NCBI GenBank assembly: GCA_019423005.1
Contig: JAHZCF010000101.1
Coordinates: 8,641-72,640, forward strand
DNA from: Haemophilus sp.
GTDB lineage: Bacteria; Pseudomonadota; Gammaproteobacteria; Enterobacterales; Pasteurellaceae
Direction of reading: 5' to 3'
Length of the DNA: 64,000 bases
The notes below the pieces were generated by a model. It searched no databases. It was not told where the DNA came from and saw only the letters and a list, made by a program, of their open reading frames with translations. Position numbers and translations under genes: made by a program. Positions within the stretch are counted from its first letter, which is position 1. Each line of letters opens with the position of its first letter. Shown here piece after piece: positions 15,526 to 25,800 of the stretch.

Positions 15526-18500
15526 ATGTCTGAAAAAAAACAATATAAAAAACCGACAGCCAAAGTGGCAGACGGAGTCATAGCCCCGTGTCAGAAATGT
15601 ATTCGTGTTTATCCAACAAGACTAACTTTAAAAGATAGTGCCTTTCAAAATATTCAAGAAGGAAAAGTCCCTGTTTTGCCTGAAGGGGTCCCCTATGCTG
15701 GGGACGATTATGCACTACGTCGTTTACGTCCTGGTTATGTTTATATTTTAGCAACCAAGGCAGAATCTGAATCTTTTCCAATTTCTGGTGAAGCCGACAA
15801 TAACCAAGCGTGGTACATCTACAGCTATATTAGTAATAATGAAAAACAAGGTTTTAGACGATGGAATCTGGTAAGTTTTAATTTGGAGAAAGAAAAACAA
15901 GCCTCAAAAGTAGATATAGATGAAGATGATGAGACTAATCATCAAAACAGTATTTCTTCAACACAAGATGGCATTTCTTCAACGCAAGATGGTAGCTCTT
16001 CGGCGCAAGATGGTAGCTCTTCGGCGCAAGATGACATTTCTTCGGAGCAAGAGCCTCCAACTAAAGACTCTCTTGCTAAAGCGACGATAAAAACTGTAGC
16101 AGTAAAGGGAAAAGCAATGCTGAGGGACTGCATTGAACTCAATCCGGCTATTTCTACCGCCTATATCATGTATTCTGATTTTGAATTACCACATAGGCTC
16201 TTAAAAGAGATTGAACAATCCCAAAAAAGTAGAGACATATGGATGAGAAAAATCAATATCCAGGCTCCCTCAGGAGCAACTGCCGACCTTCAGAAGTTGA
16301 CTGACATCGTTGCGGATTTCTCATTAAAAGACCTCGATATAAATAATCAAACCTCGAACCATTATCGTTATACTCCAATAGGACGATTAAAAAATTCACA
16401 AACAGTAGCAAACAGAATCACAAATGGTAAAGGTATAATCGTCGCATTAGAAGACTCTATTGGAACTATACGAGACTTGGCTTGCTATCACGGTTATTTA
16501 GATAAAAAACGAGAGGAGATTCTAGCCAAATATGAATATGCCATCAGAACGGCGACGTTTATCCATTCTCATGCGCAAGCAAAAATTTTATATAATTTTA
16601 ACCAACAAAAGGAGCTTTCAAAAGCAGTTCAAGATGTAATTGGAAACAAAAACCCTTGGTATACTGATTTCCCAAAAGAATGGGAACGAATCTATAAAAA
16701 ACCGATGCCTCTTCCAGTTGCCAAGGAAATCACTTTAGCACAATCATATAAAGAGTATACTAAAGTTGCACCAATTCACTTAAAGAAAGACAGCCATAAC
16801 GATATATTTTCATCTTTAATAAGAGAATTAAAACTAGAAGATATCCCAGGTGAAAATGCTATTCATAAGATGGCCAATCTTCCTGGATTATATGGGATAC
16901 ATTTTAAACATGTCGCAGAAACTCATATAAAATTAATCAATACAAACTATCGGCGATTTGAATCACTATTTTCGCTTTTAGATAAAGAAGATGAGACTAG
17001 TGCCTATATTGCCAATGCTTTTTGTCTCTTCACTCATGGATTATTATGGGGGCTCGATGTTTCTTCCTACGGCTTTAACGCTTGTGTTACGGCATTAGGA
17101 AAGTCACTAGGGGAAGAGCTAAATCCAATTAAACCACTGGTAAGCAACGACACAGTTCAGCTACTACAAAATATCGTTAAATTATTTGGTAAATCGCTAG
17201 AAGTATTAGAAGCTTTAGCCAAAAGAACTGTATTTTCTATTGCAGCCTATGATTTAGTAGTTGATGTATTAATCACTAAACATAGTGCTTTAGCTAATCC
17301 AAATAACCTAACAAAGGTCGGAAAAGGAGGGCATCTTGTTCATTGGAAACGAGTCTATGAGGTCAATCCTTTAGCAAAACGATATACTCATACAGATCAA
17401 TTTATTGCCTCATCTAAACGAATAAAAGGAGATGTCGTCAATAATATAACATGGAAGAATTCGCTACCAAATGAATATGCTCACTTTAATGTAGGAAATG
17501 GGTTGATTTTATTGCAAACATTTGAAGTTTTTCTGGGTTTCTTTAATACACAACAATATCGAACCAAAGCAGGACAGATAGCAAATGATCCATTCTTAGC
17601 TGCAGCTCTCGCCCTTGCTGGCTCTAAATCAACTCCAATTTTAGACAATTTTAAGGCTAAAATAGATAAAAGTAGAAAAGACATTACACCTAAATTAGTG
17701 AATCCGGGTATTGCGACACATCCCCATAAACAAAATTTAAAGCTAACAAATTTTAAAATTACTAGCTTATCAGATGCACCAATGTTAAGACAAATCACAA
17801 GTAGCTTGGTGAGTGCCAATACAGCCTTAGTATTTTTAAACACTTTGGTCGAATATGGTAACTGGTATGAAGCACGCTATAAAAATGATGTTTTAGGTCA
17901 AAATGCAGCAATGTTACGTGGATTTGGAGGGGTAATCTTCTCAAGCTCTTATGGTGTACTTGGACTATTGGCTGAAAACGCCTTAATGGCCTCTGGAATA
18001 GCTACAGCCGCAACAGTTGGTCTTTGGATCGGTGGTGCAGCAGTGGTGATCGGTGTGATCCTTGGCGCCTTTTCAAAAGAGGATATGGACAGCTGGATGG
18101 AGAATAGTTTTTGGGGGGAAAGCCCTAATTATTGGGGCAATCCAATTAGGGGATATGAGTGGGAATTTGAACGTAAAAAGTCATTTCGTGCACAATTTGA
18201 TGAAAGTAAATTTCAGTATATTGAAACAACCCAAGCGGTAACTTTATCTCAGGAATCAACAAAAATATTTCATTATTATGAAATCGAACTACAACGTTAT
18301 TTTGCCTTTAAAGAAACTATCAAACTTTCAAAATATGAATCGCCGAATGCTGTGTTGGTTGAACACCCTTCCATTAACAATAATGCAATGGCGAAATCCA
18401 TACAGGTGGATTCGCAAATCACAGTAATGACGGAATATGCACATTATTCATCGACCCAACAACCAGAACGTATCGTTTTTATTGAAAACGGCAAAGCGGT

Positions 18501-18687
18501 GATCTATTTCCCAAGCCCTTGGAAAGGTATCTCTTGGGAGATTACCGGCACCCGTAAAGAAAAGGCCAAAATGGAGACAATTGATCCGAGTTCGGTAAAA
18601 AGTATTCGCCTAAAAGTGTACCTTGCCGATTATCAAGGCTCTGGCAACAAAATCAGTTCTGACTTAACCACCATTCCAATGAAGTGA
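15526..18687 (+). CDS. VasX-like pore-forming T6SS effector
   Basis: A 1053-residue protein. The N-terminus (CQKCIRVYPTRLTLKDS, then DDYALRRLRPGYVYIL) matches the VasX N-terminal region/BTH_I2691 effector family. Residues of about 143-175 are a heptad repeat rich in Ser, Gln and Asp. A long helical middle follows. Hydrophobic helices at about 800-852 (VIFSSSYGVLGLLAENALMA and the next, Gly/Ala-rich one) form a colicin-like membrane hairpin. Known family members permeabilise the target inner membrane. It sits between its probable chaperone (14134) and probable immunity gene (18695, 7 bases downstream). The assignment to VasX-like effectors is firm; pore formation is inferred. Confidence 0.85.
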   Translation: MSEKKQYKKPTAKVADGVIAPCQKCIRVYPTRLTLKDSAFQNIQEGKVPVLPEGVPYAGDDYALRRLRPGYVYILATKAESESFPISGEADNNQAWYIYSYISNNEKQGFRRWNLVSFNLEKEKQASKVDIDEDDETNHQNSISSTQDGISSTQDGSSSAQDGSSSAQDDISSEQEPPTKDSLAKATIKTVAVKGKAMLRDCIELNPAISTAYIMYSDFELPHRLLKEIEQSQKSRDIWMRKINIQAPSGATADLQKLTDIVADFSLKDLDINNQTSNHYRYTPIGRLKNSQTVANRITNGKGIIVALEDSIGTIRDLACYHGYLDKKREEILAKYEYAIRTATFIHSHAQAKILYNFNQQKELSKAVQDVIGNKNPWYTDFPKEWERIYKKPMPLPVAKEITLAQSYKEYTKVAPIHLKKDSHNDIFSSLIRELKLEDIPGENAIHKMANLPGLYGIHFKHVAETHIKLINTNYRRFESLFSLLDKEDETSAYIANAFCLFTHGLLWGLDVSSYGFNACVTALGKSLGEELNPIKPLVSNDTVQLLQNIVKLFGKSLEVLEALAKRTVFSIAAYDLVVDVLITKHSALANPNNLTKVGKGGHLVHWKRVYEVNPLAKRYTHTDQFIASSKRIKGDVVNNITWKNSLPNEYAHFNVGNGLILLQTFEVFLGFFNTQQYRTKAGQIANDPFLAAALALAGSKSTPILDNFKAKIDKSRKDITPKLVNPGIATHPHKQNLKLTNFKITSLSDAPMLRQITSSLVSANTALVFLNTLVEYGNWYEARYKNDVLGQNAAMLRGFGGVIFSSSYGVLGLLAENALMASGIATAATVGLWIGGAAVVIGVILGAFSKEDMDSWMENSFWGESPNYWGNPIRGYEWEFERKKSFRAQFDESKFQYIETTQAVTLSQESTKIFHYYEIELQRYFAFKETIKLSKYESPNAVLVEHPSINNNAMAKSIQVDSQITVMTEYAHYSSTQQPERIVFIENGKAVIYFPSPWKGISWEITGTRKEKAKMETIDPSSVKSIRLKVYLADYQGSGNKISSDLTTIPMK
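15952..16050 (+). repeat. Five tandem 21-bp repeats in the VasX-like gene
   Basis: Five consecutive 21-base units encode ISSTQDG, ISSTQDG, SSSAQDG, SSSAQDD and ISSEQEP. As a multiple of three, copy-number change would alter the length of the linker between the N-terminal delivery region and the toxin body without breaking the frame. Confidence 0.85.
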
Positions 18688-18694
18688 GTGCAAT

Positions 18695-19678
18695 ATGAAT
18701 CAAAATAAAGCATACAAATCTTTAAAATATTCCATCCGTCAATGTGGAGAAGACGAAATCGAAATCCGCAATTCTTTTTTTGACGGTTATACTCGTGGAT
18801 TTATTCGGCTCTTATTTATCGGTATTTTTTGTATGAGTTGGTACCAAAATGCCAAATATAAACAACCGCCTTTTTCCTATGAAATCGCTGCAATAAAAGA
18901 AGATATTATTTGGACTATTTATCCAGAAGAAAAAGTAAAACCGTTATATGAAGATTATTATAAATGGATTACTAAACCAGAAACGAAAAATAATTATCCA
19001 AATGAAAAAATAGAAACATATGAAGAATATATGGATTACTACATTGAAAAGCACAAATGGAACAGAATCCGATTTTTCTTTCACCCAATTTGGATGACAT
19101 TTCTGCTATTTTTATTCTGTCTGCCACGCCCGCGTGGAATCCGAGTAAACCGTAAAAAACGGATTATTTATGCACCAATTTTAAACGGCACCTATCGCGT
19201 CGCCTTTGTGCCGAAGGAAGGTGACCCACTGGGCGGCGTAGTCTATTCCTGTTATGGACCACATCCTTTGGGCGGGGAAAGTTTATACTCTTTTGTGATG
19301 GCCATTCGGGAAGAGAAGAACATGCTTCCCTCTCATCATTATTTGGGTGTGTATCCGTCGGTGACTTCCAAGCAGAGCATTGATATTTTAAACGCCATTC
19401 GCGCTTATCTTACAGAAGATAACCCTGAATTTTTAAAACACATCAAGCGCCGTTTTAGCGTATGGCATTACATCGCCACTATCCCGTTTTGCAACGCTTT
19501 TGCCCTTCCCGTGCCGTTTAACCGAGGTAAAGCTGATTCGGCTATTGAACAAGCCCTCGCAGAATGGAATAAAAAAACGAATAATCAAAAACAAAAATGG
19601 TTTAAGGATATAGCAGAAGAACAGAAAATCATTAATGAAGAACTTATCATCAAAGGCTTAGATAATAACATGCTATAA
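18695..19678 (+). CDS. Two-helix inner-membrane protein, probable immunity to the VasX-like effector (paralogue 1)
   Basis: A 327-residue protein. Hydrophobic helices at about 33-52 (GFIRLLFIGIFCMSWY) and 128-147 (IWMTFLLFLFCLPRP) bracket a hydrophilic loop of about 75 residues that should face the periplasm. The C-terminal 180 residues (IRVNRKKRIIYAP onward) would be cytoplasmic. It starts 7 bases after the effector, the typical immunity position, and membrane immunity fits a pore-forming toxin (TsiV2 for VasX). It is almost identical to the next gene except in the loop. I cannot name the family with certainty; immunity is inferred. Confidence 0.7.
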   Translation: MNQNKAYKSLKYSIRQCGEDEIEIRNSFFDGYTRGFIRLLFIGIFCMSWYQNAKYKQPPFSYEIAAIKEDIIWTIYPEEKVKPLYEDYYKWITKPETKNNYPNEKIETYEEYMDYYIEKHKWNRIRFFFHPIWMTFLLFLFCLPRPRGIRVNRKKRIIYAPILNGTYRVAFVPKEGDPLGGVVYSCYGPHPLGGESLYSFVMAIREEKNMLPSHHYLGVYPSVTSKQSIDILNAIRAYLTEDNPEFLKHIKRRFSVWHYIATIPFCNAFALPVPFNRGKADSAIEQALAEWNKKTNNQKQKWFKDIAEEQKIINEELIIKGLDNNML

Positions 19679-19688
19679 GATAAGTTAG

Positions 19689-19746
19689 AAAAGTGCGGTA
19701 AAATCTTTCAACGTTTTAAAACGCTTAAATAATCAACCGCACTTTT
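19689..19746 (+). terminator. Widely spaced uptake-signal inverted pair
   Basis: AAAAGTGCGGT (19689-19699) pairs with ACCGCACTTTT (19736-19746). Between them lies CGTTTTAAAACG, itself a palindrome. The same arrangement recurs after the next gene, so it belongs to the duplicated unit. Confidence 0.55.
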
Positions 19747-19776
19747 ATTTGAGATTCATGAAGTAAAAAAGAAAAA

Positions 19777-20745
19777 ATGTGTAAACAACTACGTTTTTCA
19801 ATCCGAAAAATCAATGAAGACGAAATCGAAATCCGCAATTCTTTTTTTGACGGTTATACTCGTGGATTTATTCGGCTCTTATTTATTGGTATTTTTTGCA
19901 TGAGTTGGTATCAAAATGCCAAATATAAACAACCGCCTTTTTCCTATGAAATCGCTGCAATAAAGGAAGATTTTGTTTGGGCATTTAATCCTGATAAAAA
20001 AATTTACCCTATATACGAAGAAAGTAAGAGAACTCATAATGATCCAGAGTTCAGAAGAATGTTTCCTAATAATAAGCTGCTTCCTTATAACGAATATAGA
20101 ATTACTTACATCGAAAGAAGAACTACTGAAAGAGTTAGAGCTTATTTCCACCCAATTTGGATGGCATTCCTGCTATTTTTATTCTGTCTGCCGCGCCCGC
20201 GTGGAATCCGAGTAAACCGTAAAAAACGGATTATTTATGCACCAATTTTAAACGGCACCTATCGCGTCGCCTTTGTGCCGAAGGAAGGTGACCCACTGGG
20301 CGGCGTAGTCTATTCCTGTTATGGACCACATCCTTTGGGAGGAGAAAGTTTATACTCTTTTGTGATGGCCATTCGGGAAGAAAAAAATATGCTTCCCTCC
20401 CGTCATTATTTGGGTGTGTATCCGTCGGTGACTTCCAAGCAAAGCATTGATATTTTAAACACCATTCGGGCTTATCTCACAGAAGATAACCCTGAATTTT
20501 TAAAACACATTAAACCCCGTTTTAGTGTGTGGCACTATATTATCACCATCCCATTTTGCAATGCTCTCGCCATTCCCGTACCGTTTAACCGAGGTAAAGC
20601 TGATGCGGCTATTGAACAAGCCCTCGCAGAATGGAATAAAAAAACGAATAATCAAAAACAAAAATGGTTTAAGGATATAGCTGAAGAACAAAAAATCATT
20701 AATGAAGAACTTACCATCAAAGGCTTAGATAATCACTCGCCATAA
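19777..20745 (+). CDS. Two-helix inner-membrane protein, probable immunity (paralogue 2)
   Basis: A 322-residue tandem copy of the preceding gene. Residues 10-65 and about 125-322 are near identical to paralogue 1, including EIEIRNSFFDGYTRGFIRLL and GTYRVAFVPKEGDPLGG. The loop between the two membrane helices (about 68-122) is strongly diverged (WAFNPDKKIYPIYEESKRTH against WTIYPEEKVKPLYEDYYKWI). It is followed by the same spaced inverted pair. The pattern suggests duplication, or import of an allele, with selection on the exposed loop. An ATG at 19777 follows AAGAAAAA, a weak ribosome site. Confidence 0.7.
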   Translation: MCKQLRFSIRKINEDEIEIRNSFFDGYTRGFIRLLFIGIFCMSWYQNAKYKQPPFSYEIAAIKEDFVWAFNPDKKIYPIYEESKRTHNDPEFRRMFPNNKLLPYNEYRITYIERRTTERVRAYFHPIWMAFLLFLFCLPRPRGIRVNRKKRIIYAPILNGTYRVAFVPKEGDPLGGVVYSCYGPHPLGGESLYSFVMAIREEKNMLPSRHYLGVYPSVTSKQSIDILNTIRAYLTEDNPEFLKHIKPRFSVWHYIITIPFCNALAIPVPFNRGKADAAIEQALAEWNKKTNNQKQKWFKDIAEEQKIINEELTIKGLDNHSP

Positions 20746-20755
20746 GATAAGTTAG

Positions 20756-20813
20756 AAAAGTGCGGTAAAATTTTTCAACGTTTTAAAACGCTTAGAAAAT
20801 CAACCGCACTTTT
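20756..20813 (+). terminator. Second copy of the spaced uptake-signal inverted pair
   Basis: AAAAGTGCGGT (20756-20766) pairs with ACCGCACTTTT (20803-20813), enclosing the same CGTTTTAAAACG palindrome as at 19689. A T-run follows. Confidence 0.55.
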
Positions 20814-20895
20814 ATTTTTTGTGAAAATTAGAATAGAAAGCATCCTGTAAGGTATACTAAATGCCAAAAAATCAGATTCAGAAATAATAAGGAAA

Positions 20896-21951
20896 ATGAT
20901 GAATCGAAATAAAATTTTCCATGATCTCGGCTTTTCAATACGCAAAGTCAATGAGGACGAAATTGAAATCAAAAACTCAACTTTTGATGGCTATTTACGT
21001 GTTTTTTTCAGAACTCTTATTATTGGCATTTTCTCTGTAATTGCATTTTTAGATTACCAACACAAAGAAACTCCCTTATCAGAAATATTAGAAGGAATCA
21101 AAAATGATTATATTTGGGCTATTAATCCAGATATAAAAATTAAACCTTTATATGAAGAACATATAAAGATTAGAAGCACTCCTGAATTTATTAAAAATTT
21201 TCCAGATGAAAAAATAGAAAGCTATAAAGAATACAGAAAACCATATATAGAAAATCATTTTTGGCGAACACATGTATTTTACTTTGAGCTAATTCCAATC
21301 TTTTTGGTATTTGTACTCTTTTTCTATCCTCGCCACCGCTCAATTCGACTTAACCGTAAAGAGCGGGTCATTTATATGCAAGCCTTTCATAAAATTTTTG
21401 TAATGCCAGTACCGGATAAAGGCGATCCGCTAATGGGGATGAAATATAACCGCTTTAGTTTTTATATGTTCGGTAGCCGCAAACACTTTTCGTTGTTGAT
21501 GACAGGGCTTGTGGTGGAAGGGAAATACACAGAAGCCGAGCTTTTAGGTTGTTATCCCCTGCCGAATCCTCTGCATAATATGCACCTGATTAAAGCCATG
21601 CGAGAGTTTTTTACTCAAGAAAATCCTGAGTTTTTTACTCAAGAAAATCCTGAGTTTTTAAAACATATCGGTAGGTTTTATCGCACCCCATGGCTTCGTC
21701 CTTCTATTGCTTTTTGTAACAGCTTCAGTTTTATTCGTTTTCCGATTTCCAGCCGGAAGAAAATCGACCGTGCCATCGCGGAACAAAAAGCTTTTTGGAA
21801 TACGCTTTCTTACAAACAACAAATGCAACGTTATGATAAAGCAGTCAAAGAACAACTAGAACTTAATGAACAACTTGCCTCAGAAGGTTTAATTAACGAA
21901 GTCAACGATGACTGGGAGGAAACCGAAAAATCGCCAGCTTTAAGTGGTTAG
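20896..21951 (+). CDS. Two-helix inner-membrane protein, diverged immunity paralogue 3
   Basis: A 351-residue protein with the same plan as the two upstream genes: EDEIEIKNSTFDGYLRVFFRTL before the first helix, a second helix near 135-155 (IPIFLVFVLFFYP), then IRLNRKERVIY. It is much more diverged along its whole length and has an extra C-terminal tail (DDWEETEKSPALSG). A 24-base duplication inserts eight residues near 240. It may protect against a different variant of the VasX-like toxin. An AGGAAA ribosome site precedes the ATG. Function is inferred from homology with its neighbours. Confidence 0.65.
   Translation: MMNRNKIFHDLGFSIRKVNEDEIEIKNSTFDGYLRVFFRTLIIGIFSVIAFLDYQHKETPLSEILEGIKNDYIWAINPDIKIKPLYEEHIKIRSTPEFIKNFPDEKIESYKEYRKPYIENHFWRTHVFYFELIPIFLVFVLFFYPRHRSIRLNRKERVIYMQAFHKIFVMPVPDKGDPLMGMKYNRFSFYMFGSRKHFSLLMTGLVVEGKYTEAELLGCYPLPNPLHNMHLIKAMREFFTQENPEFFTQENPEFLKHIGRFYRTPWLRPSIAFCNSFSFIRFPISSRKKIDRAIAEQKAFWNTLSYKQQMQRYDKAVKEQLELNEQLASEGLINEVNDDWEETEKSPALSG
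21604..21651 (+). repeat. 24-bp exact tandem duplication inside immunity paralogue 3
   Basis: Two perfect copies (21604-21627 and 21628-21651) encode EFFTQENP twice. Both sister genes have a single copy of the corresponding segment (YLTEDNPEF). Perfect identity suggests a recent event. Confidence 0.9.
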
Positions 21952-22207
21952 CAAGGTTTTAGTTATAAGATTAATAAAAGTGCGGTGGAGAATTGAAATG
22001 TTTTTAAAACATGTAAACAATTAACCTTACTTTAAAGTAGAGTTTATTTACCCCCTTAAATATCATGGGATTTAAATACTCTAACCATTTAAAAAATTTA
22101 CTTATTTCATCTAAAATTTAATGTTAAATCGTTTATAATTTGATATAGTTATGCTTGTCTGTAAAGACAATAAATATATTCATCTTTAAAGTCATTAGGA
22201 GAATTTT

Positions 22208-22723
22208 ATGCCTACACCAGCATTTATTTCCATTGAAGGTAGTAATCAAGGAAAAATTACAGCAGGTGCATTTACCGAAGATTCAGTCGGTAATGTTTAT
22301 GTTGAAGGTCATGAAGATGAGATCATGGCACAAGCGATTAGCCATATCGTTACTGTTCCAACTGATCCACAATCTGGTCAACCATCTGGTCAACGCGTTC
22401 ACAAAGCATTCAAATTTACTTGCTCTTTAAACAAAGCAGTGCCTTTGATGTATAACGCATTAGCTTCCGGTGAAATGTTACCAAAAGTTCAAGTAACTTG
22501 GTTCCGTACCTCTATTGATGGTCGCCAAGAAGAGTTCTTCTCTACTGTATTAGAAGACGCAGTAATCGTTGATATGAACTTAGTAATGCCAAATGCGCAA
22601 GATCCAAGCAACGCACCATACACTCAATTATTAGAAGTAAGTATGAGCTACCGTAAAATTAACTGGGATCACACTATTGCTGGCACATCAGGTTCTGATG
22701 ACTGGCGTAGACCACAAGTTTAA
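22208..22723 (+). CDS. hcp: T6SS tube protein Hcp (TssD)
   Basis: A 171-residue Hcp1-family protein: PTPAFISIEGSNQGKITAG at the start, VYVEGHEDEIMAQAISHIV, and a C-terminal beta stretch (LLEVSMSYRKINWDH). Hexamers stack into the secreted inner tube inside the TssB/TssC sheath. AGGAG lies 8 bases before the ATG. The 250-base AT-rich gap upstream contains TATAAT at 22134-22139, a plausible -10 box without an obvious -35, so hcp probably has its own strong promoter. A terminator follows and the tss operon converges from the right. Confidence 0.95.
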   Translation: MPTPAFISIEGSNQGKITAGAFTEDSVGNVYVEGHEDEIMAQAISHIVTVPTDPQSGQPSGQRVHKAFKFTCSLNKAVPLMYNALASGEMLPKVQVTWFRTSIDGRQEEFFSTVLEDAVIVDMNLVMPNAQDPSNAPYTQLLEVSMSYRKINWDHTIAGTSGSDDWRRPQV

Positions 22724-22740
22724 TTGTATCTACTTAATGA

Positions 22741-22770
22741 AAAAGCTAAATAGATTTCTATTTAGCTTTT
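22741..22770 (+). terminator. Bidirectional terminator between hcp and tssM
   Basis: AAAAGCTAAATAGA (22741-22754) and its complement TATTTAGCTTTT (22759-22770) form a 12-13 bp stem with a short loop, A-run on one side and T-run on the other, suited to both converging transcripts. Confidence 0.85.
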
Positions 22771-22816
22771 TATTTTCTATAAGAAAGGGAAATATTATAT
22801 TTCCCTTGTACTTAAA

Positions 22817-25800
22817 TTAATTATTTTCTGGAAATTTCACTTCTTCTTCATAAATTTCCATTGGTTCTAAAGAGCTTTTACCTTCTTTTTCTGGATCAAG
22901 TAATTTTGATGGTAATCTAAAGTTGCTTAACACGCCACCAAAGAACGGATTTGTGCCATTTTCTACCGTTAATCTATAATTGATCGCACCGCCATTTAAT
23001 TTAAATGAGAGATCAACTGATTGTCCATTCGCCTTCTTCGCTGCTTGATCTAGCACTCGGAATAATGACCATTCACCTGTACGACGAAGAGTTGATGTTT
23101 CTCCAGTTGATGTAACGAGTGTTAAACTTGTTTCTACATCTTGGCGGGTCGTATTCGGCCAAATTAAACGACTTGCAGATGGCACCTCATGGCTATATTT
23201 CAGCAACTGCCCATCAATATTAAATGTAGATGCCGTGAACTTACCAGAAAGCCCCAACGGTTTTAAGCTGAAAGAAATATTCACATTACCTGAAGCATCA
23301 AAATAATTTCGTTGAATATTTTGTAAATCCTGAAGTGCAGCTAAAAATGATGATGAAATCACACTTTCGCCATTCACTACAGAAAGTTCCGCATTGTCTT
23401 CTAGGAAGAATTTTAAATAATCATTGTAAAAACGCTGTACACGCCCGTTTGGTCCAAAGAACTCACGGAAATCATCCAATGAGATATTTTCGCTCGCCTT
23501 ACGATTTAATGGGTAACGATTTGCGATTCTACTCTTATAGAAACCATATACATTACGATTCCATAGTGTATTAATTTCACTTAATGCTGTTTTTAGTTCG
23601 AGTGTCCAAGCCTCATCTGCTACTTTGTTTAATTGAGTTGAAAGTGGTTCAGCCATTTCATTCGCTAAACGTTTTAAATCAACAGTTGGATTTGTTCGTT
23701 CTAAATTAAGCTCTGCCATAATTGCTTTCAATGCAGTTTGAGATGGTTCCGGTGATTTCTGAATTGTCTGCATATAGAATTTTAACTCAGACAATTTTTT
23801 CATTACCGTATCCATATGTGGCTGTCCTGCATCTGACGCTGCTTTTACCTCATTAACTAAAGGGGCAAAGTGTTGTGCAATTTGCAATGATGCCATTTGA
23901 TTTGCTGTTGCTACATTTGTATTTTCATTACGGTTTTCAGCATTAATTCCCGATAAACTTGGATAAATATCACTGTTCTTATCAATTAAATTAATCATTT
24001 TTTGTAATGGTTTTTCATTACTGGTTAAAGCATCTAATACATCTACCGCATGACGCAAATCAACAAAATGAATAATTTCTAAATTATTTAATGCATCTTG
24101 CCATGTCTGAATGTAATCCGCGATGTAACGTTCTCGGATTTCTTCAGATAAATTAGCTAGCTCTTCTTTTGAATAATTTGTCGTTTGCTGCTTACCAAGT
24201 ACCCAAGCATCTATTGCAGCAAGCTGCAATAAATCTTGAGCTTTAGGATCATAAAAATCTTTATATGCCCAATCGGTAAATAGTGGACTAATTAATGTAC
24301 CATACCAACTAATATTTTTATCTCTAAAAAATGTTTTAGGATCTTCAGTTGTAAAATCGGTTTTAAATATAGTGGTAAAAGTTTGTCCAATTTCAGCTTT
24401 CAAATCAGTGGCCGGCTGCAGTTCTGTATTTGCCAAAATTTTAAAGTTTTGGTAAACACGATCTGCCAATGGTAATTTGCTGTATTCCTGTTGTTTATCT
24501 GCAATTTTCTTATCAAACATGCTGAGATCTGGATCTACATGTTCCATTGCATAACTAAAATGAGCCATAAGCTGACGCTGAATATCAGGATTCTTAGGAT
24601 AATTTTTTTGCAGATATTTCGTCATCCACTGCTCTGGAATTTTAACCTTTCTATTTGCCATATCGTCGATCATTCGATAAACACGCAATAGCTCAAGTCC
24701 TTCATTGCTATCTTCAGGTAAAGCGTCCATTTGCTCAATCAATCCCATCGCAATTTCAGGTAAAAAACGCTCCCCAAGGAATTTTTTATAGGCTTCACTT
24801 ACTTTTCCGCCTACTTTTTTACCTTGGTACAACCCAAAATCTTTAATTATAGGTAAGGCCTTTTCATAGTCTCCATAACCATATGTTGCCTGACGTAATA
24901 TGTTCAATGGTTTTAATAAATTACGTCCTGTTGGATCCATGGATTGGCTAATATTCATCTGACGGAATTCTTCAGTCAATTTTAGAATTTTTACTGATGT
25001 TGTTTTATTTTGATAGAAGTAATTTTGCCATGTCGCTAAAACACAAATACCACAAACAGCCATCGCAATAGCGCCTAAAATAAATTTACGTTTACTGCGT
25101 CGAATTTCTTTTTCGTTATCGCTAACGAGTCCAGCTTCAGGATAAATAATATTTTGAAAGAAATTATGCGTAAAATATGTTCTTTGAGAACGTTCAGGCA
25201 AATAGCTCGGCACAACATGAGGTAAATCAAACTGCTTAGAAATGGCCGCTTGATAAAAATCCATCGGTATGCCTTCTTGGAAGATAGAAGAAAAATACAC
25301 ACCACGAACATAAGGTGTGGTTGTGAAACGATCGCTCTCTAGTATATCGCTGATAAATTGAAGCAAGATATTCTGCATACCACTTAATTGGCGAGCATAC
25401 ATATAAAGCGATTCTCGTTCTTCTTGCGAAATTGTTCCAGCTAATTTATCAAAAATAATTTCTTCGATCTCTTTAACAAAAGCAGTATAGCTATCCGATA
25501 ATTCTTTTGTCCAATTATCGATTTGTTCATCTGTATTTAATGTGAAAGAAAAACCTAAATTTTTATGACGTTCAGCTTGTTTCAAATCACTGTAGAATGT
25601 TTCAAAACCTTCAATAAGATCAGCTTTATTTAAAACAACATAGACGGGAACTCGTGCACCAAATTGTTCGGTAACTTCACGGATTCGGTTACGTAATATA
25701 ACGGCTAATGCTTGTCTATCACTGTGATTTGATGCAATTAACTTTGGAAGATCAACAACTAAAATAATGCCATTAATTGGTCTTTGTGGGCGAACATCAT

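Noticed and set aside
22785..22806. Second hairpin near the tssM end as a strong terminator
   Set aside because: The stem is AT-rich and lacks a clear U-run; the hairpin at 22741-22770 is sufficient for both directions.
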